A stretch of 64,000 nt of DNA, taken from assembly GCA_031216445.1 (NCBI GenBank), contig CM062202.1, forward strand, positions 20,607,501 through 20,671,500, given 5' to 3'. Every line of letters starts with the position of its first letter. The first letter of the stretch is position 1. Positions 62,734-64,000 of the stretch are shown here, in pieces. The translations under genes and the position numbers were made by a program. Below the pieces are notes generated by a model. The model searched no databases and had not been told where the DNA came from. It worked only from the letters and a program-made list of their open reading frames with translations. Origin of the DNA: Lateolabrax maculatus. Taxonomy: Eukaryota > Chordata > Actinopteri > Acropomatiformes > Lateolabracidae.

Positions 62734-63602
62734 AGGCGAGCGCGTGTCTGCGTGTCACCTTACTTGTCGGCTTTGTCAGCTTTCATTAATCAGCCCATCT
62801 TTCAATTGCAGGGAGGGAAGATCCCCATCCGCTGGACGGCCCCGGAGGCCATCGCTTACAGGAAGTTCACCTCGGCAAGCGACGTGTGGAGCTACGGCAT
62901 CGTCATGTGGGAGGTGATGTCATACGGAGAGCGACCATACTGGGACATGAGTAACCAAGATGTAAGTCTGGAGGAATGTAATTATATGCAGACAATCATA
63001 AATAATGTACAGCTTGAATTAGGGCGGAATATTAGAGCTCAAACAATAATTCCCAGTTGCATGTGTACTGTCAAACATTTTTAAAAGATACTTCATCATT
63101 TTAACTTAGTTATATAATTCAATTACCTGCAGGGGTGATAAAACACCAGCAGTATATTCCCTTTTCTCATTACACATTGAATTTACATTTCTAGTGCCAC
63201 TAATGATGATAAAGAATTTAATTTATGCATAACCAAATGTCTTGCGTAGGTGCCTAAAGTTAGGTAATTAAAAATGAAGCTATGGGTTCAAAATTAGGGG
63301 GAAAAAACGACATAGCTGTAATCAAACAGCCTACAGTTTTTATTTCAGTTCAACTCTCAAACTTGGAAACAAAGTGACTTACAGCAGCATTGATGTACTG
63401 TCTAGGTGATCAAGGCTATTGATGAGGGCTATCGGCTGCCCCCGCCCATGGACTGCCCCGTGGCGCTCCACCAGCTCATGCTGGACTGCTGGCAGAGAGA
63501 GAGGGCCGACCGGCCAAAGTTCGGGCAGATCGTCAACATGCTGGACAAGCTGATCCGCAACCCCAACACTCTGAAGAGGACTGGGGGGGAGACCACCGTC
63601 AG
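18150..63602 (+). CDS. epha4: Ephrin type-A receptor 4, 15 coding exons, 3' part outside the window
   Basis: This receptor tyrosine kinase binds GPI-linked ephrin-A and some ephrin-B ligands on neighbouring cells and drives repulsive axon guidance, hindbrain and somite boundary formation. It sits in the plasma membrane. The join is 18150-18246, 19941-20008, 22531-23194, 40890-41045, 47715-48050, 53140-53264, 53395-53554, 54579-54690, 56868-56926, 57401-57514, 58181-58366, 61896-61957, 62482-62691, 62812-62961 and 63406-63602. All introns begin GT and end AG, and phases match at every junction with no stop. It encodes 898 codons plus two bases against 986 residues in human EPHA4, so the missing end is the SAM domain and tail. 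Kinase motifs are intact: Gly-loop GEFGEV, VAIK Lys654, HRDLAARN Asp747, DFGM, APE. No pseudogene damage is seen. Residue numbers count from the first ATG. Confidence 0.96.
18247..19940 (+). other. epha4: epha4 intron 1 (1694 bp)
   Basis: The first 700 bp are CpG-rich and hold long open frames on both strands that are composition artefacts. Later it becomes AT-rich, with a poly-A run at 18716-18731 and a T19 run at 19791-19809. No other exon is recognised. Confidence 0.85.
19941..20008 (+). CDS. epha4: epha4 exon 2: start of the ephrin-binding domain
   Basis: A 68-nt exon coding residues 33-55, VTLLDSRSVQGELGWVANP and then TEGG. Human EPHA4 differs only at a few positions (WIASPLEGG). It supplies the first strand of the jelly-roll ligand-binding domain. 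The acceptor is TTTTCCAG; the donor is GGAGGG|GTAAGT in phase 0. Because 68 is not a multiple of three, skipping it would shift the frame. Confidence 0.95.
20009..22530 (+). other. epha4: epha4 intron 2 (2522 bp)
   Basis: A fragment at about 20305-20372 ends in TTTGAGAACCATGG, a common terminus of fish hAT-type MITEs; only one end is found. C-rich simple sequence lies at 20380-20410. The AT-rich, repeat-poor part at 22040-22270 is a candidate regulatory element. Confidence 0.8.
22040..22270. promoter_or_regulatory. epha4: Candidate conserved non-coding element in intron 2
   Basis: Dense TAATTA/ATTAAT words, an exact palindrome CAATTAATTG at 22209-22218, ATGAATATT and TGCATTAA words, and no simple repeats after the GT run at 22005-22020. 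The composition resembles homeodomain-bound vertebrate enhancers. Inference only. Confidence 0.3.
22531..23194 (+). CDS. epha4: epha4 exon 3: ephrin-binding domain
   Basis: A 664-nt exon coding residues 56-276, the same length as I recall for the human exon. It holds most of the ligand-binding domain ([86 protein letters not shown]) and the first cysteines of the Cys-rich region ([20 protein letters not shown]). The disulphide-forming cysteines of this family are in place. The wording of these motifs is EPHA4-like; EPHA3, EPHA5 and EPHA7 differ around DEKN and VRNLAQFPDT. Donor CAAG|GTAAAG, phase 1. Confidence 0.98.
30287..30305. repeat. Poly-G run of 19
   Basis: Homopolymer in intron 3; length uncertain in any assembly. 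Confidence 0.9.
31757..31792. repeat. Dispersed repeat relic, copy A
   Basis: This 36-base block, starting CTGAAGAAATAGTCCC, matches the block at 63734-63769 at 30 of 36 positions. The homologous stretch probably extends beyond the block on both sides. It resembles a common teleost interspersed repeat; class not determined. Confidence 0.6.
33690..34050. mobile_element. Teleost MITE remnant with ATTAATTG / GATAATGA-type sequence
   Basis: The words CAATGGACAGAAAAATAA, ATTATTTTGATAATAGATTA, GATGACATCACCTTGGCT and the end AATGAAAATAGTTGGTTGCAG appear in the order of a very common percomorph interspersed element (consensus ends near GTTAGTTGCAG). No coding frame. CpG-derived sites (CGATTAATCG in the consensus as I recall it) have decayed to TA/CA forms, indicating age. 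Confidence 0.7.
34080..34367. mobile_element. Second MITE-like remnant next to the first
   Basis: It ends GATATAGATTTATTGCCCAG, resembling the terminus ATATTGCCCAGCCCTA of another common fish repeat, with ATATCGAATC/ATCGATATGA words inside. A similar TCATATTGTCCAG word occurs at the junction at 34056-34068. The left end is unclear. Confidence 0.5.
34746..34773. repeat. Poly-C run of 28 followed by CA repeat
   Basis: 28 consecutive C pass through a G into a short CA run. It produces apparent proline-rich and glycine-rich frames that are not genes. Confidence 0.95.
36368..36447. repeat. Degenerate 40-bp tandem duplication
   Basis: The 17-mer GTTTCGGTGGCCGTGTG at 36386 recurs as GTTTCGCTGGCCGTGTG at 36426, exactly 40 bp later. 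The preceding 18 bases match at about 12 of 18, so the unit is about 40 bp in two copies. Confidence 0.7.
39945..39982. repeat. (GT)n microsatellite
   Basis: GT run with one AG interruption near 39954. Confidence 0.95.
40545..40780. repeat. Teleost dispersed repeat, copy B
   Basis: Contains ATCTCAACAACTATTGGC followed by TGGATTGCCATGAAAT, then AGAGGATGAATCC, GGTGATTCCATGACTTTTCC and TAGCGTCACCATGA, then a CTAGCATGGCTGTAG end. The same order is found in a frequent percomorph repeat. It is the partner of the copy at 6720-6912 and ends about 110 bp before exon 4. Confidence 0.75.
40890..41045 (+). CDS. epha4: epha4 exon 4: Cys-rich / EGF-like region
   Basis: A 156-nt exon coding residues 277-328, with the cysteine pattern CKIGYYRA, CSKCPLHSYS, TSCVCDKGYFRSE, MPCT. 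It corresponds to the membrane-distal EGF-like module that takes part in receptor clustering. Human EPHA4 reads CKIGYYKA, CAKCPPHSYS, TSCTCDRGFFRAD at the same places. The acceptor GTCTTTTAG and donor ACCC|GTAAGT are strong; it enters and leaves in phase 1, so skipping would keep the frame. Confidence 0.97.
43601..43632. repeat. (TG)16 microsatellite
   Basis: Uninterrupted TG run in intron 4, ending in TATGGG. Confidence 0.95.
45478..45830. mobile_element. Two head-to-head fragments of a teleost repeat forming a foldback
   Basis: The arm 45578-45615 (begins GAAGCTGGAGCCAGG) pairs with the arm 45743-45780 (ends CCTGGCTCCAGCTTC) at 32 of 38 positions. The left part reads the family in reverse (GTTAGATGAGAAGATC, then the arm, then GCTTAGTTTAGCAT); the right part reads it forward (TTATGCCAAGCTAAGCTAA). 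Another copy, in forward orientation, is in intron 8. No coding capacity; probably a MITE inserted beside or into another copy. Confidence 0.7.
46990..47420. promoter_or_regulatory. epha4: Candidate conserved non-coding element in intron 4
   Basis: Repeat-poor sequence with TTAATTAC, GTCAATTAC, TCAAAGCA/CCAAAGCAAACTTTG (TCF/SOX/HNF-like) words in a compact block just upstream of exon 5, following a GA run. Inference from composition only. Confidence 0.25.
47715..48050 (+). CDS. epha4: epha4 exon 5: first fibronectin type III repeat
   Basis: A 336-nt exon coding residues 329-440. It begins PPSAPVHLISNVNETSVNLE and includes GGRQDLTYNVVCKRCG, AHTNYTFEVWAVNGVS and VSVTVTTNQA, close to human EPHA4 throughout. 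Asn342 (NET) and Asn409 (NYT) are N-glycosylation sequons also present in human. The codon usage is strongly GC-rich at third positions compared with flanking intron DNA. Phase 1 at both ends. Acceptor CCTCCACAG; donor GCCG|GTAAGA. Confidence 0.97.
48051..53139 (+). other. epha4: epha4 intron 5 (5089 bp)
   Basis: It contains GT microsatellites near 49.37, 49.55 and 49.99 kb, a short 20-bp tandem duplication at 50538-50570 (CTCCAATCTGGCA twice), CA runs at 49.19 kb, an A-rich run near 52.61 kb, and a T-rich tract at the 3' splice site (53087-53130). Its 3' half (51.9-52.1 kb) has homeodomain-like words and little repeat. No exon recognised. Confidence 0.8.
49986..50018. repeat. (GT)n microsatellite
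   Basis: About 16 uninterrupted GT units in intron 5. Confidence 0.95.
53140..53264 (+). CDS. epha4: epha4 exon 6: second fibronectin type III repeat, first half
   Basis: A 125-nt exon coding residues 441-482: AIQ-type start APSPVTSIQAKDITRHTISL, then AWQPPDRANGVILEYEVKYY and EK. Human reads [20 protein letters not shown] over this part. The donor GAGAAG|GTGAGG leaves phase 0 before DQNER. It is separated from exon 7 by only 130 bp. Confidence 0.97.
53395..53554 (+). CDS. epha4: epha4 exon 7: second fibronectin type III repeat, second half
   Basis: A 160-nt exon coding residues 483-535: DQNERSYRIIKTSSRNTDIK, then GLTPLTSYVFHVRARTAAGY, then GEFSGPFEFMTNS. The RNTDIKGL and VFHVRARTAAGYG words are EPHA4-specific as I recall them. 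The donor is TCCG|GTGAGT, phase 1. Reading into the intron stays open for 38 codons before a stop at 53668. Confidence 0.97.
53555..54578 (+). other. epha4: epha4 intron 7 (1024 bp)
   Basis: Begins with an in-frame extension of exon 7 that stops at 53670. AATAAA hexamers lie at 54036-54041 and 54051-54056. A G-rich run is at 54383-54393 and a CT-rich tract leads to exon 8. No conserved exon is seen. Confidence 0.8.
54579..54690 (+). CDS. epha4: epha4 exon 8: transmembrane segment
   Basis: A 112-nt exon coding residues 536-572. After [14 protein letters not shown] comes a single hydrophobic helix, LLVSVVGSVVLLIILISAFV (about residues 550-569), then ISR, the start of the basic stop-transfer run completed by exon 9. 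Human EPHA4 has [20 protein letters not shown]. The GDGANST motif is diagnostic for EPHA4. Donor CGAAG|GTGAGC, phase 2. Confidence 0.97.
55596..55620. repeat. (TG)n microsatellite with GCGCG end
   Basis: TG run passing into GCGCGCGTGTGT in intron 8. Confidence 0.9.
56330..56500. mobile_element. Teleost MITE-like repeat, forward copy
   Basis: In order: GAGCTTTAGAGGTGTTGG, TCCCCCTGTTTTAGG, TTATGCTAAGCTAAGCTAA, GGACATGAGAGGGGTATCGG, TCTTCTCAAGC. This order matches a frequent percomorph repeat and, in reverse complement, the left arm of the foldback in intron 4. No coding frame. Confidence 0.72.
56868..56926 (+). CDS. epha4: epha4 exon 9: juxtamembrane start
   Basis: A 59-nt exon coding residues 573-592: [20 protein letters not shown]. 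Human is [20 protein letters not shown]. The basic residues anchor the cytosolic side. The acceptor is CCACCAG and the exon starts at the A of AAGGAG; the donor is CAAG|GTAACT, phase 1. Skipping the exon would shift the frame. Confidence 0.96.
56927..57400 (+). other. epha4: epha4 intron 9 (474 bp)
   Basis: Short intron with a purine-rich middle (57220-57265) and CTTCCTTCC-rich 3' splice tract. Nothing else seen. Confidence 0.85.
57401..57514 (+). CDS. epha4: epha4 exon 10: juxtamembrane tyrosines and kinase start
   Basis: A 114-nt exon coding residues 593-630. It holds the two conserved juxtamembrane tyrosines, Tyr597 and Tyr603, in VRIYVDPFTYEDPN; their phosphorylation releases kinase autoinhibition and creates SH2 docking sites (human Tyr596 and Tyr602). 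EFAKEIDASCIKIEKVIGIG begins the kinase domain and the Gly-rich loop, which is completed in exon 11. Human has VIGVG. Donor ATTG|GTGAGG, phase 1. Confidence 0.97.
57515..58180 (+). other. epha4: epha4 intron 10 (666 bp)
   Basis: Contains a short SINE-like word at 57631-57668 and an A-rich AATAAAAAAATAAAAAAA tract near 57840. Nothing else seen. Confidence 0.8.
57631..57668. repeat. SINE-tail-like sequence
   Basis: The words CTTTGGATAAAAGCATCC and ACCTAATGGGAT resemble the conserved domain TTTGGATAAAAGCGTCTGCT found in many fish SINEs. Only this short part is recognisable; the tRNA-like head is not found. Confidence 0.45.
58181..58366 (+). CDS. epha4: epha4 exon 11: kinase N-lobe with catalytic lysine
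   Basis: A 186-nt exon coding residues 631-692. GEFGEVCSGRL completes the Gly-rich loop, [20 protein letters not shown] carries the ATP-binding Lys654 (human Lys653) and [20 protein letters not shown] holds the alpha-C glutamate and the N-lobe end. The translation differs from remembered human EPHA4 at one place (KM for KV). Donor AAAT|GTATGT, phase 1. The exon is a multiple of three. Confidence 0.98.
59222..59254. repeat. (TG)16 microsatellite
   Basis: Uninterrupted GT/TG run in intron 11. Confidence 0.95.
59980..60560. promoter_or_regulatory. epha4: Candidate non-coding element in intron 11 with octamer site
   Basis: Repeat-poor sequence with ATTAAGCC, TTATTAATTATGG and TTAAAAATCC words, then an ATTAGCATGCAAATGG stretch that contains the POU octamer ATGCAAAT. 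Inference from motif content only. Confidence 0.25.
61867..61895 (+). repeat. epha4: (CT)n microsatellite forming the exon 12 polypyrimidine tract
   Basis: The sequence TCTCTGTCTCTCTCTCTC runs on in CT units to CTAG at 61895, the acceptor of exon 12. The simple repeat thus is the pyrimidine tract itself. Confidence 0.9.
61896..61957 (+). CDS. epha4: epha4 exon 12: kinase hinge
   Basis: A 62-nt exon coding residues 693-713: [20 protein letters not shown] after the split Cys693. It carries the hinge (TEYMENGS) between the kinase lobes and is identical to the human segment. The donor AGG|GTCAGT has C at +3, weaker than the A/G usual there. Since 62 is not a multiple of three, skipping would shift the frame inside the kinase domain. 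Confidence 0.96.
61958..62481 (+). other. epha4: epha4 intron 12 (524 bp)
   Basis: A short GT-rich start, then unique AT-rich sequence and a T-rich 3' splice tract at 62462-62473. Nothing else seen. Confidence 0.85.
62482..62691 (+). CDS. epha4: epha4 exon 13: catalytic and activation loops
   Basis: A 210-nt exon coding residues 714-783. It has KNDGRFTVIQLVGILRGIAS, the catalytic loop YVHRDLAARNILVN with Asp747, the Mg-binding DFG, and the activation loop DFGMSRVLEDDPEAAYTTR with Tyr780 (human Tyr779). DFG followed by Met is the EPHA4 form; most Eph receptors have Leu. Residues 727 and 732 (Ile, Ala) replace human Met and Gly. Phase 0 at both ends. Donor AGG|GTGAGC. Confidence 0.98.
62692..62811 (+). 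other. epha4: epha4 intron 13 (120 bp) with TG repeat at its start
   Basis: Only 120 bp long. The donor GTGAGCGAG is followed immediately by (TG)16 at 62701-62732, leaving under 80 bp for branch point and acceptor. The acceptor is AATTGCAG. Confidence 0.9.
62701..62732 (+). repeat. epha4: (TG)16 microsatellite beside a 5' splice site
   Basis: Sixteen uninterrupted TG units that start nine bases into the intron. Confidence 0.97.
62812..62961 (+). CDS. epha4: epha4 exon 14: kinase C-lobe, APE motif
   Basis: A 150-nt exon coding residues 784-833: GGKIPIRWTAPEAIAYRKFT, then SASDVWSYGIVMWEVMSYGE, then RPYWDMSNQD. It contains the substrate-binding P+1 loop, the APE motif and the alpha-F DVWSYG motif. 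Identical to remembered human EPHA4 across the exon. Donor GAT|GTAAGT, phase 0; the exon is a multiple of three. Confidence 0.98.
62962..63405 (+). other. epha4: epha4 intron 14 (444 bp)
   Basis: AT-rich unique sequence. Reading on from exon 14 stays open for about 40 codons and then stops at 63084. Nothing else seen. Confidence 0.85.
63406..63602 (+). CDS. epha4: epha4 exon 15: end of the kinase domain
   Basis: A 197-nt exon coding residues 834-898 and the first two bases of the next codon: VIKAIDEGYRLPPPMDCPVA, LHQLMLDCWQRERADRPKFG, QIVNMLDKLIRNPNTLKRTG, GETTV. The invariant C-lobe arginine is in RADRPKF. Human continues into the linker to the SAM domain after KRTG. The donor is GTCAG|GTGAGA, phase 2; the next exon lies past the window end. 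Confidence 0.97.
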
Positions 63603-64000
63603 GTGAGAGGGCGGGATACGGACAGAGGCAAAACAAATGTGGTGTTAAAGGGTCAGCTCACACGAAGCTCAGAAAAATACCATCTAGTCATGCAGAAAGG
63701 TTTTGGTTTCTGTTTGCCCCATTTCACCTTCGACTGAAGAAATGGTCTGTATAAAAACTGTCCACAGCAAGGCTAGATACCACTACAGGTTACTAAATCA
63801 GGAAAATATGTTGAAACGTTGAAATGTGCTGAATTTCTGAGAAAACTGGCAATATCATATCATTTTAGAGAGGGTTCACATTATTCGGGAATGGGACTAT
63901 TATTCAAGTTTATTTCACATATTCTATGCATTAATCAAAACTTTACTACTGCAAACTAAGCTAAAAATAACACTTCCAAACCAGAAATTAGCTGTCTGGC
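63603..64000 (+). other. epha4: epha4 intron 15, 5' part
   Basis: Begins with GTGAGA. From about 63637 it resembles a fish interspersed repeat, including a block homologous to that at 31757-31792. The SAM-domain exons are not reached. Confidence 0.8.
63637..63800. repeat. Dispersed repeat relic, copy B
   Basis: Starts near GTTAAAGGGTCAGCTCACA, a terminus form common among fish MITEs, and contains a block (63734-63769) matching the copy in intron 3 at 30 of 36 positions. Ends are uncertain. Confidence 0.55.

Noticed and set aside
62445..62789. Alternative frame over exon 13 with His/Arg-rich product
   Set aside because: Out of frame with the kinase; shadow of GC-rich codons.
62962..63084. 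Extension of exon 14 into intron 14 as an alternative kinase end
   Set aside because: The extension has no conserved residues, the GTAAGT donor is strong, and no poly(A) hexamer was noticed close after the stop.
1..64000. tRNA, rRNA, CRISPR array, bacterial operon or autonomous transposon
   Set aside because: None seen. No tRNA-like B box with matching arms was recognised, no regularly spaced repeats exist, and no transposase or reverse transcriptase frame is present; small RNA genes cannot be excluded by eye.

Overview
The window is vertebrate nuclear DNA, most probably from a percomorph teleost. It carries long runs of CA/GT, GA and mononucleotide microsatellites, many short fish-type dispersed repeats, GT-AG introns, and one tyrosine-kinase receptor gene with typical vertebrate exon structure. 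Nothing bacterial, phage or CRISPR-like is present.

The only gene I can support is epha4, the ephrin type-A receptor 4, on the + strand. Fifteen coding exons lie between 18150 and 63602. Their lengths (97, 68, 664, 156, 336, 125, 160, 112, 59, 114, 186, 62, 210, 150, 197 nt) join in frame across every junction into 898 complete codons. In order the exons give a signal peptide, the ephrin-binding domain, the Cys-rich/EGF-like region, two fibronectin type III repeats, a transmembrane helix, the juxtamembrane segment with two conserved tyrosines, and the tyrosine kinase domain. The window ends in intron 15, so the C-terminal SAM domain and PDZ-binding tail lie beyond it. A Met after DFG in the activation loop and close agreement with remembered EPHA4 protein separate it from EPHA3, EPHA5 and EPHA7. 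Whether it is the a or b teleost duplicate is not decided here.

Layout: positions 1 to about 17300 are gene-free upstream DNA with microsatellites, a 340-bp hAT-type MITE and other repeat fragments, perfect inverted repeats, and AT-rich low-repeat blocks that could be enhancers. About 17340 to 18990 is CpG-rich and holds the presumed promoter, 5' UTR, exon 1 and the start of intron 1. Introns 1 to 5 are long (intron 3 is 17.7 kb) and hold repeats and candidate regulatory sequence. From exon 6 on the gene is more compact, with introns of 120 to 3529 bp.

I found no undescribed system. The most useful points for follow-up are microsatellites placed where they could affect splicing of kinase exons 12 and 13, read-through frames in introns 3 and 7 that would end before the transmembrane segment, several datable repeat structures, and a few stretches that look like conserved non-coding sequence.
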